Origin: VRUE01 sp963720805
GTDB lineage: Bacteria > Actinomycetota > Thermoleophilia > Solirubrobacterales > 70-9
Direction of reading: 5' to 3'
Length of the DNA stretch: 64,000 nt
Assembly (NCBI GenBank): GCA_963720805.1
Contig: CAVRGT010000001.1
Location: 124,001 to 188,000, forward strand
Under the pieces are notes generated by a model that was given only the letters and a program-made list of their open reading frames with translations, searched no databases and was not told the DNA's origin. Below, one piece after another: positions 38,318 to 47,324 of the stretch. The translations under genes were made by a program, and so were the position numbers. The number at the start of each line of letters is the position of its first letter. Position 1 is the first letter of the stretch.

Positions 38318-39253
38318 CTATGAACGGGTGAAAAACGCAGGAACTTTCGCGGCGGTTTCTGTTTCGACCGTTTTCGTTCGGGTCAATCGGGACGGTTTGA
38401 CCCGATCGCGCAGCTCGGCGGCCACAAAACGTCTGAATTGCTCATCTTCGACGCGGGATTCGCGACGAGCACCCGCTCGCAGGTATCCGTAAAGGAAGGC
38501 CGCGCCGGTGAGGCCGTAGGGCGGCGCGCAGGCGACCTTGAAGGAGCGCAACGTCACCCACCAGCCCCCGTAGCGGAGGATGTACGCGCACTGCCCGTGC
38601 CGGGCGCGGCCACGCAGGGCGCCGCCGCGGGTGGCCACTGGGCGGTGGTGGCGGGCGATCAGGCCGGGTGTTGTCAGTGCCCGGGTCTCGAAGCCGCGCA
38701 TGCGGGCGTAGGTCTCGTCGATCGTGTCCCAGCCGAGCCGCTCTTCGATGCCGCCGATTGCGGCAAAGCACTGACGGCTGTAGAGCTTCAGCGCCCCGCG
38801 CACGTGATTGTCGGGGACCTTGGTCAGTTGCCAGCCATTGCGACCGCGCTCTAGCAGGCCGCCGCCGGCAATCCCGAGCTCCGGTTCGCGCTCAAAACAA
38901 TCGAGCAGAAGCTGGAAGTACTCCGCCGGCAACTCGATGTCGGCGTCGAGCTTGCCGATGTGTGTGTAGTCGTCGAGTTTGAGCGTTTCCAGCGCCCAGT
39001 TGAAGGCTCGAGCCTCGGCCGCCAGGGCAAGGCGATCGGCGCCGCCGTCGGCGTGCTCGGGCGCCCGCATGACCCGCAGGAAGGGAAGTTCGGCCGCGGC
39101 GCGGTCGAGGATCTCGGGCGTGGCGTCGGTCGAGCCGTCGTCGACGATCAGCCAGAGGTCCGGCCGCCGCGTCTGCGCCGCCACGGCGCGGATCGTCCGC
39201 TCGAGGTGAACCGCCTCGTCGCGGGCAGGCGTGATCAGCAGCAGCTCGGCCAT
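38318..39253 (-). CDS. GT2 family glycosyltransferase
   Basis: About 311 residues from ATG39253, one base after the upstream stop; the frame is open to 39439 but that part overlaps the previous gene. GT-A fold: LLLITPARDEAVHLERTIRA, LWLIVDDGSTDATPEILD, then the DxD region HIGKLDADIELPAEYF, and the acceptor-side segments GGIEERLGWDTIDETYARMR and ARHHRPVATRGG. There is a hydrophobic stretch near the end (APPYGLTGAAFLYGYLRAGA) that may attach it to the membrane. It is part of a leftward run of polysaccharide genes. The sugar specificity is unknown. Confidence 0.86.
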   Translation of the reverse strand: MAELLLITPARDEAVHLERTIRAVAAQTRRPDLWLIVDDGSTDATPEILDRAAAELPFLRVMRAPEHADGGADRLALAAEARAFNWALETLKLDDYTHIGKLDADIELPAEYFQLLLDCFEREPELGIAGGGLLERGRNGWQLTKVPDNHVRGALKLYSRQCFAAIGGIEERLGWDTIDETYARMRGFETRALTTPGLIARHHRPVATRGGALRGRARHGQCAYILRYGGWWVTLRSFKVACAPPYGLTGAAFLYGYLRAGARRESRVEDEQFRRFVAAELRDRVKPSRLTRTKTVETETAAKVPAFFTRS

Positions 39254-39254
39254 C

Positions 39255-40484
39255 TCAGCCGCTCCGCGCCCCGGCGATGAGGCCGTCGACCAGCTGGAGG
39301 TAACCCTCTCGCTGCCGGCGCCACTCGATCTTGGCGAGGCGTTTGGAGGCCCGTTCGGCCCGGGTGCGGGCGGCGACCGGGTCGCCGCGCACGCCTTCGA
39401 TCGCGGCGGCGATCGAGGCGGCGTCGCCGGGCTCGGCAAGCAAGAGGTCGTCGCCGAAGTAGCGCTCGATCACCGGCAGGCGCGAGGCGATTACGGGCAG
39501 ACCCATGTGTACGTACTCGAGCAGCTTGACCGGCAGCAGCAGCTCGGTGAAGTCGTCCTCGAGAGTTGGCACGACGCCGAGGTCGGCTTCTGCCACCCGG
39601 GCCGGGATCTCCTCGACCGGGGTCGGCTGCGATGCGATCCGCACCCCCTCGGGGGCGAGCTCGGAGGCGAAAGCGGCAAGCCGGTGGGCGGCCTCGGCAT
39701 CGGAGCCATAGACGTCAAGTGCGATCGGCTCGCCGCGACCGCGCAACAGCGCGACGGCGCGGACCAGCGTCTCGACCCCGAAACGGTCGGCCAGGCCGCC
39801 GTGGTAGACGACCCGCAGCTCGCCCTCGCTCGGCGGCGTGCACACTTCCCGGCGCTCGCCGAAGACCCGCTCATCGGGCGTGTTCATCACTACCTGGGAG
39901 CGCTTGGCGTCGATGCCGCGCTCACGCAGCAGCTCGCGCGCCTCTTCGGTGACGAAGATGTGCCCGTCGGTCATTGCCGCACTGATCCGCTCCTCGGTGC
40001 GGATCAGGCGGACCAGCGGGTGGCTCGGCGAGCGGTCGAAGAGGGTGGCGAAGAGCTCGGGAAAGGTGTCGTGGAAGTTGAGAATCAGCGGCACGCCGCG
40101 CAGCTTCGGCCGCAATGCCGCGAAGACCAGCGCGTCGGGCATGTTGTGGATCTCAACCAGGTCGAAGCGGCCGCCGCGGTCGAGGGCGTTGACCTTGCGC
40201 GCCGCTCCGGCGAGGAAGCGGGCGTTGCCCTCGAGGTAGGCGCGGGCGCCGCCGCGGGGCTTGTCGCCGGCGGCACGGTGGGTGGCGATGCTGCCCTCGC
40301 CGAGGTTGAGCTCGGTCTCCTCGCCGAGGCAGACGCAGTCGACGTGGTCGCCGCGTTCGGCCAGTGCCCGCGCCTGGCGCTGGATCCGCGAGTCGACGGC
40401 AAAGTCCGAGTAATGGACCATGCAGACGCGCAGGCTGCGACGCCCGCTTGACGCCTCGCGCTCAGCTGTTGCCGGCTGCGCCAA
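39255..40484 (-). CDS. GT4 family glycosyltransferase
   Basis: GT-B glycosyltransferase of ~409 residues. The first beta strand (SLRVCMVHYSDFAVDSRIQR) lies upstream of the only nearby ATG (40421), so TTG40484 is preferred; it overlaps the end of the aminotransferase gene by 23 bases, and the frame stays open further. Other features are LVEIHNMPDALVFAALRPKL, ILNFHDTFPELFATLFDR, the GT-B linker LRVVYHGGLADRFGVETL and the donor motif LLLPVKLLEYVHMGLPVIAS. It is likely to add one sugar of the repeat unit on the cytoplasmic face. It is coupled to the GT2 gene downstream (one-base gap). Confidence 0.83.
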   Translation of the reverse strand: MAQPATAEREASSGRRSLRVCMVHYSDFAVDSRIQRQARALAERGDHVDCVCLGEETELNLGEGSIATHRAAGDKPRGGARAYLEGNARFLAGAARKVNALDRGGRFDLVEIHNMPDALVFAALRPKLRGVPLILNFHDTFPELFATLFDRSPSHPLVRLIRTEERISAAMTDGHIFVTEEARELLRERGIDAKRSQVVMNTPDERVFGERREVCTPPSEGELRVVYHGGLADRFGVETLVRAVALLRGRGEPIALDVYGSDAEAAHRLAAFASELAPEGVRIASQPTPVEEIPARVAEADLGVVPTLEDDFTELLLPVKLLEYVHMGLPVIASRLPVIERYFGDDLLLAEPGDAASIAAAIEGVRGDPVAARTRAERASKRLAKIEWRRQREGYLQLVDGLIAGARSG

Positions 40485-42339
40485 AGCTCTGCACTGCCGC
40501 GGCGGTCTCGGCGATGTGCCAGTCCTCGATCGCCGGGAAGACCGGCAGCGAGCACGATTCGCTCGCCAGCCGCTCTGCCACGGGCAGCGAACCGAGGCCG
40601 AGGCCGAGGTCGGCGTAGGCGGGCTGGAGGTGGACCGGGGTGGGGTAGTGGATCGCGCTGGAGACACCGCAGGCGTCGAGATGGTCGCGCAGGGCGTCGC
40701 GCTCGGGGGTGGCGACGACGAAGAGGTGGTAGACGTGGTCGCCGCCCTCGGCCGGCGGCTGCGGCAGCACCACATCGGTGCCGGCGAGCGCCTCGGCGAG
40801 CTTGGCGGCGGCCGCCTGGCGGCCGGCGTTCCAGTCGTCTAGCCGGCGCAGCTTGACGTCAAGGATCGCTGCCTGCAGCGCGTCGAGGCGGTGGGTGCCG
40901 GTGACCAGCTGGTGATTGTGGCGGGGGGACTCGCCGTGCGAACGCAGCAGCGTGACCTTCTCGGCCAGCTCGGCGTTGTTGGTGACCAGGGCACCGCCGT
41001 CGCCCCAGCCGCCGAGGTTCTTGGTCGGGTAGAAGCTGAAGCAGCCGGCGTCGGCGAGCGAGCCGACCCGGCGGCCGCGGTAGCGGGCGCCGTGGGCCTG
41101 GCAGGCGTCCTCGATCACGGCGATGCCGCGCGGGCGGCAGAGCTCGAGGATTGGGTCGATATCGACTGTGCGGCCAAAGAGGTGAACCGGGATAACGCAG
41201 CGGGTCCGCTCCGTCAGCGCCTGCTCGACGATCGCGGCCGTGATCGTCGCCGAGCCGGGATCGATATCGACCAAGACGGGAGTCGCGCCGACGGTGCTGA
41301 CCGCCTCTGCGGTGGCGATGAAGGTGTAGGTCGGCACGATCACCTCGTCACCGGGACCGATCCCGAGCCCCCGCAGGGCGAGCTCCAGGGCCATCGTCCC
41401 CGACGAAAGGCCGATTGCCTCTTCGGTCTCACAGTAGGCGGCGAAGTTGCGCTCGAAGTCCTCGACCTCGGGGCCGAGCGTGAAGGCGGCGTCGTGGGCG
41501 ACGCGCTCGACCACCTCGAGCAGCTCCGCCATCAGCTCGGGATGGGCGGCATCGAGGCGGATGAAGGGGACTCGGCGTCCCTCGGTTGCCGCCAGTGGCA
41601 GTGCGGTGCTCGGCTGGGTTGCGGTGCTCACGTGGCCGCTCCTTTCATCATCGGGCGCGCCGAAGGCCGATTCCGGGCCGCTCGGCAGCGCACCACTGGT
41701 CTGTTCAAGCTCCAGGAAGAGCGCGGCGGCCTCCTTGCGGGAGCGCACGCCGAACTTGGAGAAGGCTGAGGAGAGGTGGCTCTTGATCGTGCTCTCGGAG
41801 AGGAAGAGCTTGTCGGCGATCTGGGCGTTGGTGAGCCCGCGCGAGACGAAGGAGAGCACCTGGCGCTCGCGGTGGGAGAAGGCCGGCCGCTCGACGCTGG
41901 CGCGCAGCTTGCGGGGGACCACGGACTGGCCGCTGGCGACGGCGCGAACCGCCACCGCCAGGGTGGACTCGAGCTCGGACTCGAAGACGATGCCGTCGGC
42001 GCCGGCGTCGAGCGCCCGGCGCACGCCGGTTCCGGTGGCGATCGGCGAGACGGCGACGATCGCCGGGTCGCGCAGTTCGCGCCGCAGGCGGCGCAGCGCC
42101 GCCATCTCGCGCGGTAGGTCGACGTCGCAGGCGAAGACGACGATCGAGTCGGAGTCGATGTCCTCGACCTCGGCAAGTCGCTGCGGGTCGTCAACCTCGG
42201 TAAGTGAGACCTGCAGGTCATGCTCGGCCATGGCGTAGACGATGCGGCGGCGCATCGCGGCGTAATCCGCGCAGAGGGCGACGCAGAGTTCGGCGGCGGC
42301 ATTGCGGGCACCGTTGGATTGCTCGCTGAGGACAGCCAT
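40462..42339 (-). CDS. LuxR/NarL-type regulator fused in frame to a DegT/DnrJ/EryC1 aminotransferase
   Basis: One open frame of 625 residues. Residues 1-~235 look like a NarL-type response regulator. The receiver is atypical (the acidic pair is only CADY, a candidate phospho-Asp sits in FACDVDLP, and Lys is replaced in GIVFESELE), and a good LuxR HTH follows (FSHRERQVLSFVSRGLTNAQ, IADKLFLSESTIKSHLSSAF). Residues ~237-625 are a complete PLP sugar aminotransferase: LSSGTMALELALRGLGIGPG, AVIEDACQAHGARYRG, and SFYPTKNLGGWGDGG with the PLP Lys. GTG41631, at the domain border, has AAGGAG seven bases upstream, so a separate ~389-aa aminotransferase could be made. The join may be real, or an indel may hide a stop between two coupled genes. 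Confidence 0.85.
   Translation of the reverse strand: MAVLSEQSNGARNAAAELCVALCADYAAMRRRIVYAMAEHDLQVSLTEVDDPQRLAEVEDIDSDSIVVFACDVDLPREMAALRRLRRELRDPAIVAVSPIATGTGVRRALDAGADGIVFESELESTLAVAVRAVASGQSVVPRKLRASVERPAFSHRERQVLSFVSRGLTNAQIADKLFLSESTIKSHLSSAFSKFGVRSRKEAAALFLELEQTSGALPSGPESAFGAPDDERSGHVSTATQPSTALPLAATEGRRVPFIRLDAAHPELMAELLEVVERVAHDAAFTLGPEVEDFERNFAAYCETEEAIGLSSGTMALELALRGLGIGPGDEVIVPTYTFIATAEAVSTVGATPVLVDIDPGSATITAAIVEQALTERTRCVIPVHLFGRTVDIDPILELCRPRGIAVIEDACQAHGARYRGRRVGSLADAGCFSFYPTKNLGGWGDGGALVTNNAELAEKVTLLRSHGESPRHNHQLVTGTHRLDALQAAILDVKLRRLDDWNAGRQAAAAKLAEALAGTDVVLPQPPAEGGDHVYHLFVVATPERDALRDHLDACGVSSAIHYPTPVHLQPAYADLGLGLGSLPVAERLASESCSLPVFPAIEDWHIAETAAAVQSFGAAGNS
41629..41644 (-). promoter_or_regulatory. 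Internal ribosome-binding site and GTG start for the aminotransferase domain
   Basis: On the minus strand AAGGAG (41644-41639) is followed by 7 bases and GTG (41631-41629). Just upstream, TGATGA lies in one alternative frame, and a TGA overlapping the GTG (GTGA) lies in the other. Both are the normal pattern for an end/start of two coupled genes. Confidence 0.65.
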
Positions 42340-42403
42340 GCAAATTAAACGGCGCGGGACCGTGAAAGCTTGCGTCTGAGCTAAAAACGAGCCAAGGTGT
42401 CGG

Positions 42404-42971
42404 TCAGCGCCAGCGCTCGATCAGGTCATCGTCGGGCACCTCGCGCACGGCGCGGGCGGGAACGCCCATCACGACGCTGCGCGGCGCCACGTCGGCGGTG
42501 ACTACGGCGCCGGCGGCGACAAAGGCCTCCTCGCCAATCTCGATCGCCGGGACAGACGACCACCCCGGCGCCCACCCGGCAGGCCCGTCGCAGCAGCGGC
42601 CCTTCGAGGCCGATCTCGGGACCGTGGCGATCCATCGTGTTGTCGTTGGCGAGCGTCACGCCTGGGCCGATGAAGGCGTCTTCCTCGACCACTGTGCCGG
42701 CCGAGAGGTAGCAGCGCGCCTGCACGCTGGCGCGGTCGCCGAGCCGCACCCCGGGGTCGATCGAGCTGAGGCTGCCGACCGTCGCCCCGGCGCCGATTTG
42801 GGCGCCGTCCCTGATCTGCGCATGGTCGCCGACCCGGGCGCCGTCGCCGATCCGCACGCCCGCATGGATCACGACATTGCCGCCGATCAGCACGTCCTCA
42901 CCGATCTCGACTCCCTCGCCGAGCAGCAGCCCGGGGGCGCGGTCGGAGGGCTGCAGGGCACCGCCGGCCAT
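42404..42971 (-). pseudogene. Left-handed beta-helix (hexapeptide) acetyltransferase, WlbB/WbpD-like, one frame break
   Basis: Starts at ATG42971 and runs as hexapeptide repeats (GVEIGEDVLIGGNVVIHAGV, RIGDGARVGDHAQI) through VVEEDAFIGPGVTLANDNTM and RRACRVGAGVVVCP. The frame is then lost by one extra C near 42551-42555. Removing it restores AIEIGEEAFVAAGAVVTADV, APRSVVMGVPARAVREV and a stop at 42404. The complete protein (~189 aa) has the size and the ND-containing loop of WlbB/WbpD N-acetyltransferases, which acetylate the 3-amino group of UDP-GlcNAc3N uronate. With the DegT aminotransferase 65 bases further on, it fits consecutive steps. Probably an intact gene with a homopolymer error. Confidence 0.8.
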
Positions 42972-43099
42972 TAGGCCGTGGCTCGCTTGTCGCTGGTCGG
43001 CTCGATGACCGGCGGCATCCTAGCGGCGATCGATTCCGCCGCAAGCACGGCCCGGGGCAGACCGTTCTCCCTATATGCACGAGCACGGAGGATGCGGCG

Positions 43100-44015
43100 A
43101 TGGATGACGTCTGCGCGATCGTCGTCTCCCACAACGGCAAGCGCTGGCTCGATACCGCGCTGAGCAGCCTCTACGCCCACCGCGGCGAGATCGACCTCGA
43201 CGTCGTCGTCGTCGACAACGGGGAGCGACGGCTCGGCCGAGTACGTCGAGGAGCATTTCCCCGAGGCGTGCGCACGCTGCGCTGCGAAAACCGCGGCTTC
43301 GGCCACGCCAACAATCGCGGTCTCGAGATCGCTCACGCTCGCTACGTCCTCTTCATCAATCCCGACACGGAGGTTCGTCGAGGGAACGCTCGCCGATCTG
43401 GTGGCCGAGCTCGACCGCCAGCCGCGAGTTGGCCTTGCCGGCGCCCGCCAACTGCGCCCGAACGGCTCGCTGGCACCCAGTATCAGGCGCTTTCCCTCGG
43501 CCGTGAACATGCTGGCCGAAGCGCTCGGCGTCGAGCGCTTCCACCGAGCGCGACGCCGCTTCGGCGAGCGCGAGCTCGACCAGCGCGAGTACGCGCGCCA
43601 GCGTCCCTGCGACTGGACCTCGGGCTCCTTCATGCTCGTCCGCCAGGCGGCGCTGGCCGAGGTTGGTGGCTTTGACGAGCGCTTCTTCCTCTATTGCGAG
43701 GAGACGGACCTCTGCTGGCGACTGAAGCGCGCCGAGTGGGACGTTGTTCACCTACCGCAGCTGACGATCTGCCATTACGAGGACGACCGCCGCGGCAGCG
43801 CCGAGCTTGAGGCTCAGGCTGCCTACGCCCGCATGCAATTCGCCCGCAAGAACTTCCCCGACGCGGCGGCCGACTACCGCTGGGCGATGGGCCTGCGCTA
43901 TGCCCTCCGCGTCGGCCTCTACTCCTTGCGCGGGCGGCGCGAGAGCCCGCAGCGGATCGGCGCCAGCGCCGCGCTCAGCACGGTGATCCACGGCGACGCG
44001 CCCTTCGGAAGCTGA
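43100..44015 (+). pseudogene. GT2 glycosyltransferase (rhamnosyltransferase-like), frame broken
   Basis: Begins MDDVCAIVVSHNGKRWLDTA, reaches LDVVVVDNG, then needs a one-base shift (extra G at ~43220) to read SDGSAEYVEEHFPEA. It returns for CENRGFGHANNRGLEIAHA and FINPDTEV, and shifts again near 43375 to MAELDRQPRVGLAGARQLRP and the rest. The remainder is in one frame: DWTSGSFMLVRQAALAEVGG, FDERFFLYCEETDLCWRLKR (acceptor-binding ED motif), and VVHLPQLTICHYEDD. These are hallmarks of GT2 enzymes such as rhamnosyl- and galactofuranosyltransferases. Homology is collinear across all breaks, so sequence errors are likelier than decay. Substrate unknown. Confidence 0.78.
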
Positions 44016-44040
44016 GTCCGGTGAGGAGCGTTGAGTTGAG

Positions 44041-45213
44041 ATGAAGCGAATCGGCGTCGCCTTCCCTGGGGATCCGAGCCAGAGATCAACCTGGTCGGGG
44101 ATCCCCTTCGGCCTGATCGGTGGTCTCGAATCCGCCGGCGTCAAAGCGGTGCCGATCGGGATCGAGCCGCCCCGCGCGCTGCTTGCCACGAGCACCAACG
44201 CGGTGGCCGCCGCCTATGTGCGGCCGGGAGCCGGCCTCAAAACTGCGATCAAGAACGCCCGCCAGGCCGCCCGGGCCTCGTCCAGCCTGGCGACGGTGAC
44301 GAGCTGGGCGGTGCCGGGTGCCCTGCGGCGCGCCGGCAAGCTCGACGGGGTGATCCAGCTCGGCACCGGCTACACGCTGAACAGCGAGGTGCCGGTGGTG
44401 ACCTACGAGGACATGACGATCCCGCAGACGCGGACCCATCCCTACGCGGGCTGGGACCTGCTCACCCGGCGCTCGTTCGACTCCCGCATGGCGCGCCAGC
44501 GGCGCGCCTACGAGGCGGCCCGCGCCTGCTGCCTGACCAGCCCCTGGGCGGCGGGATCGGTGCTGCGCGACTACGGGATCGAAGCGGAGAAGGTCCACGC
44601 GGTCGGCATCGGCTGCAACCACGTTGCGCCGCCGATCGAGCGGGTGTGGGGGGCACCGCGTTTCCTCTTCGTCGGCCTCGACTGGGAGCGCAAGAACGGC
44701 CCCGGTCTGCTGCGCGCCTTCGCCCACCTGCGCGAGGAGCTGCCCACCGCTCGCCTCGACCTGGTCGGCGGCCACCCGCCGCTCTCGCGGGCGGGCGTGA
44801 CCGGGCACGGCATTCTCCGGCTCGATGTCGCCGAGCAGCACGAGCGCCTCGAGCGGCTCTACGCCGAGTCCACCTGTTTCGTCATGCCCTCCCACTCCGA
44901 GGCCTCGGCGATCGCCTACGTCGAGGCCGCCTCGGCCGGGCTGCCGAGCATCGGCACCAGTGCCGGCGGCTCGGGATACCTGATCGGCGACGGCGGCGTG
45001 ATCGTCGATCCCGGCGACGATGAGGCCCTGCTTGCGGCGATGCTGCGCCTGGCCGACCCGGCAACCGCCGAGGGGATGGGCGCGGCGGCGAAAGAGCGTT
45101 CGCGGCTGTTCAGCTGGGAGGCGGTGGCACGCAGGCTGCTGAGCGCGCTCGAAGGCGAGGCGCCCGTCTCCGACGAGCCGTCCCCGGCAAGGATCGGGGA
45201 TCCAGTTGGCTGA
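44041..45213 (+). CDS. GT4 family glycosyltransferase
   Basis: 390 residues from ATG44041. GT-B architecture: the N-terminal half starts RIGVAFPGDPSQRSTWSGIP and contains QLGTGYTLNSEVPVVTYEDM. The C-terminal half has APRFLFVGLDWERKNGPGLL, LDLVGGHPPLSRAGVTGHGI and a donor-site region MPSHSEASAIAYVEAASAGL followed by PSIGTSAGGSGYLIGDGG. The arrangement resembles capsule and mycobacterial-type GT4 enzymes. It follows the broken GT2 by 25 bases and overlaps the methyltransferase, so these three probably form one rightward operon adding and modifying sugars. Specificity unknown. Confidence 0.87.
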   Translation: MKRIGVAFPGDPSQRSTWSGIPFGLIGGLESAGVKAVPIGIEPPRALLATSTNAVAAAYVRPGAGLKTAIKNARQAARASSSLATVTSWAVPGALRRAGKLDGVIQLGTGYTLNSEVPVVTYEDMTIPQTRTHPYAGWDLLTRRSFDSRMARQRRAYEAARACCLTSPWAAGSVLRDYGIEAEKVHAVGIGCNHVAPPIERVWGAPRFLFVGLDWERKNGPGLLRAFAHLREELPTARLDLVGGHPPLSRAGVTGHGILRLDVAEQHERLERLYAESTCFVMPSHSEASAIAYVEAASAGLPSIGTSAGGSGYLIGDGGVIVDPGDDEALLAAMLRLADPATAEGMGAAAKERSRLFSWEAVARRLLSALEGEAPVSDEPSPARIGDPVG

Positions 45214-45979
45214 GCAACGCGAGCGGTCGCCCTCCTATGCCGCCTACACGGAGACGTTCTTCCAGGACATGGGCCCGCAGTCGGGCAGCTCGGCGGCGGT
45301 CGTCGTGCCGCTCCTGCGCGAGCTGCTCGCTCCCGGCTCGGTAGTCGACGTTGGCTGCGGTACCGGCGAGTGGCTCTCGGAGTTCGGCCGCAATGGAGTC
45401 GGCGATCTGCACGGTTGCGACGGCGTTTGGGTCGACCCCACCCGCCTCAGCATCGACCCCGCTTGCTTCGAGGCGGTCGACCTGTCGCAGCCGCCGAAAG
45501 CCGGCCGCCGCTTCGACCTCGTCACCTCGCTGGAGGTGGGCGAGCACCTGCCCGCCGCCTCGGCCCGGCCCTTCGTCAGGTACCTGACCGAGCTGGGGGA
45601 CATCGTGGCGTTCTCAGCTGCAATCCCTGGCCAGGGCGGCACCGAACACGTCAACGAGCAGTGGCCGGCCTACTGGAGCGACCTCTTCGCTGAGCGGGAC
45701 TACCTCGCCCTTGACCTGGTCAGACCGAGGATATGGCTCGACTCGAAGGTCGAGTTCTGGTACCGGCAGAACCTGATCATCTACATGGCTGCGGAGCGGG
45801 CCGCGACATTCCCATTCGAGCCCACCGAGAACGTCCTGCCCCTGGTTCACCCGGAGCTCTTTGCCCACCGGCCGTCTTCATCGACGCGGCAAGCGGTAAA
45901 TCGGCTGCGAACCCGCCTCCGTCTGCGCAGCAGGCTGAGGCTCAGGCCACGATCGTCAGCGCGCCCGGATCGACCTTGA
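45206..45979 (+). CDS. Class I SAM-dependent methyltransferase
   Basis: 257 residues from TTG45206, overlapping the GT4 stop by eight bases. The SAM-binding motif I is VVDVGCGTGEWLSEF, the acidic motif II region CDGVWVDP, and motif III-like FDLVTSLEVGEHLPAA, as in methyltransferases acting on sugars or small molecules. The last ~35 residues are Arg-rich (RLRTRLRLRSRLRLRPRSS) and overlap the convergent kinase-like gene by 38 bases, so the tail may be unneeded. The operon position suggests methylation of a sugar in the surface glycan, perhaps a chain-capping step; this is inferred only from context. Confidence 0.83.
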   Translation: MAEQRERSPSYAAYTETFFQDMGPQSGSSAAVVVPLLRELLAPGSVVDVGCGTGEWLSEFGRNGVGDLHGCDGVWVDPTRLSIDPACFEAVDLSQPPKAGRRFDLVTSLEVGEHLPAASARPFVRYLTELGDIVAFSAAIPGQGGTEHVNEQWPAYWSDLFAERDYLALDLVRPRIWLDSKVEFWYRQNLIIYMAAERAATFPFEPTENVLPLVHPELFAHRPSSSTRQAVNRLRTRLRLRSRLRLRPRSSARPDRP

Positions 45980-46923
45980 GCTCGAGCTCGGTCCGCTCGC
46001 CGATGTAGTCACCGTCGACCTGGACCGGGAAGGGCCGGGTGACGCCGTCCTTGGTCTCCGAGATCGAGCTGATCGTCGCCCCGGCGATGTCGGCGAAGTG
46101 CTCGATCTGGCGGTGCCCGGCGGCGCTGCGCTTCTCGCTGAAGAGGCGGCGAGATCAGGGTCGGCATGTCGCGCTGCGCGGCGCGCTTGAGGACGCCGAG
46201 CGCACAGCGTGCCGTCGTCGATCTCGACGCCCTCGCAGACCCGCACCGGTTTGCTGGCGAAGTAGGTGAAGGGGTCGGAGTTCTGGGTCAGCGCGGTGAC
46301 GCCCTCGACGCTCTCGCCGTCGATCTGCACTCGCAGGCGGACGGGGTTGTGCAGGTAGGCGCGGTAGAAGGCCGGAGACCGCCGCCCAGGTGAAGTAGTA
46401 GGGCCCGGCCGCCGACTTCAGCCGCGGGTGGGCATCGACCCGCTTGACCACGGTGGCGTCGATCCCGGCACCGCAGGAGAAGACGAAGTGGCGGTCGGTC
46501 GGCCATGCCGAGGTCGATCTTGCGCGGCTGCCACTCGTCGGCCAGCGCCAGCAGGTGCTCGGTCGCGTCGACGACGTCGTTGGGGATGCCGAGCGTGCGG
46601 CAGACGACGTTGGTCGAGCCGCCCGGAATCACCGAGACCGGCACATCGGTCCCCGCCAGCCCGTTGACCACCTCGTTCAGCGTCCCGTCCCCGCCAAAGG
46701 CGACAACCACGTCATAGCCGTGATCGCGCACCTCCCGCCCGATCTCAGTCGCATGATTCTGCGCCTCGGTCGAGACGGTTTCGACCTCATAGCGTCCCTG
46801 CAGCGCATAGACGACCAGGTTCTTGAGCCGATCCGAGACCGTCGTCGCGTAGGGGTTGACGATGATCAGCATCCGCTTCTTGGCAGACTTGCGCGGCTTT
46901 CTGGAGAGGATTTTCGCTTGCAT
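45942..46923 (-). pseudogene. Diacylglycerol-kinase-like lipid kinase (DagK/YegS/LCB5 family), frame broken
   Basis: Starts MQAKILSRKPRKSAKKRMLI; the catalytic ATP site follows in VNPYATTV, then DVVVAFGGDGTLNEVVNGLA and IPGGSTNVVCRTLGIP. After ARKIDLGMAD-like sequence the frame changes several times. The pieces FVFSCGAGIDATVVKRVDA, GPYYFTWAA, ALTQNSDPFTYFASKPVRVC, HRQIEHFADIAGATI and VQVDGDYIGERTELELKV still follow in family order to the stop at 45942. Homology is continuous, so at least four single-base errors are the likely explanation. The enzyme would phosphorylate diacylglycerol or a related lipid at the membrane, recycling it to phosphatidate. It has no obvious tie to the glycan operon. 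Confidence 0.8.
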
Positions 46924-46957
46924 TCAGGTCTCGTGCGCCAGTTGGTGCGCCAGTGGT

Positions 46958-47250
46958 CTATGCGGCGCGGCGCTGTTGGTTACGTTCGGAGCGCTCACGT
47001 TGGGCCGCGAGGTAGGCGTCTAGGAGTTCTGCCGCCTCCGCCTCAGACCCAGGAGTGTCGACACTCGTGGAGCGTAATGCGATTGAGACCGGCGGACTTC
47101 CACGCTGCATCGGCGCGCTCGCTCAGCTTCTCCCCGCTAAAGGGCCGCGCCGTGGTCGAGCCGAAGATCCGACCCGATCCGGCTCGCCCAGCCGCCCCTA
47201 CATGGCGGTCGCACGGGCGCGAAGCTCCAGGGCGGTGCTTTCCAGCTCTA
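46958..47250 (-). pseudogene. Tyrosine recombinase/integrase remnant with internal deletion
   Basis: Reading leftward, RIFGSTTARPFSGEKLSERA, DAAWKSAGLNRITLHECRHS matches the core of phage-type integrases up to the catalytic HxxR box. About forty codons carrying the second conserved His and the Tyr nucleophile are missing. The next bases, in another frame, give PGSEAEAAELLDAYLAAQ, then RERSERNQQRRAA and a stop, the usual C-terminal tail of actinobacterial integrases. Upstream of 47180 it degenerates with stops. It cannot be active. It marks an old integrated element next to the kinase gene; no attachment site could be identified. Confidence 0.75.
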
Positions 47251-47286
47251 AGTGAGCCGTCCGCGATGTAGCGCGGCGCTGACTGA

Positions 47287-47324
47287 ACCGTTTGCCCCCG
47301 TATGCGGGGGTCAATTGACCACTC
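47287..47324. repeat. Hairpin repeat, copy 1 (G/C-rich palindrome)
   Basis: Contains GCCCCCGTATGCGGGGGT (47294-47311), a palindromic core flanked by partly complementary arms. About 45-50 bases around it match, in inverse orientation, the repeat at 60298-60340 inside the IS element. Confidence 0.65.
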
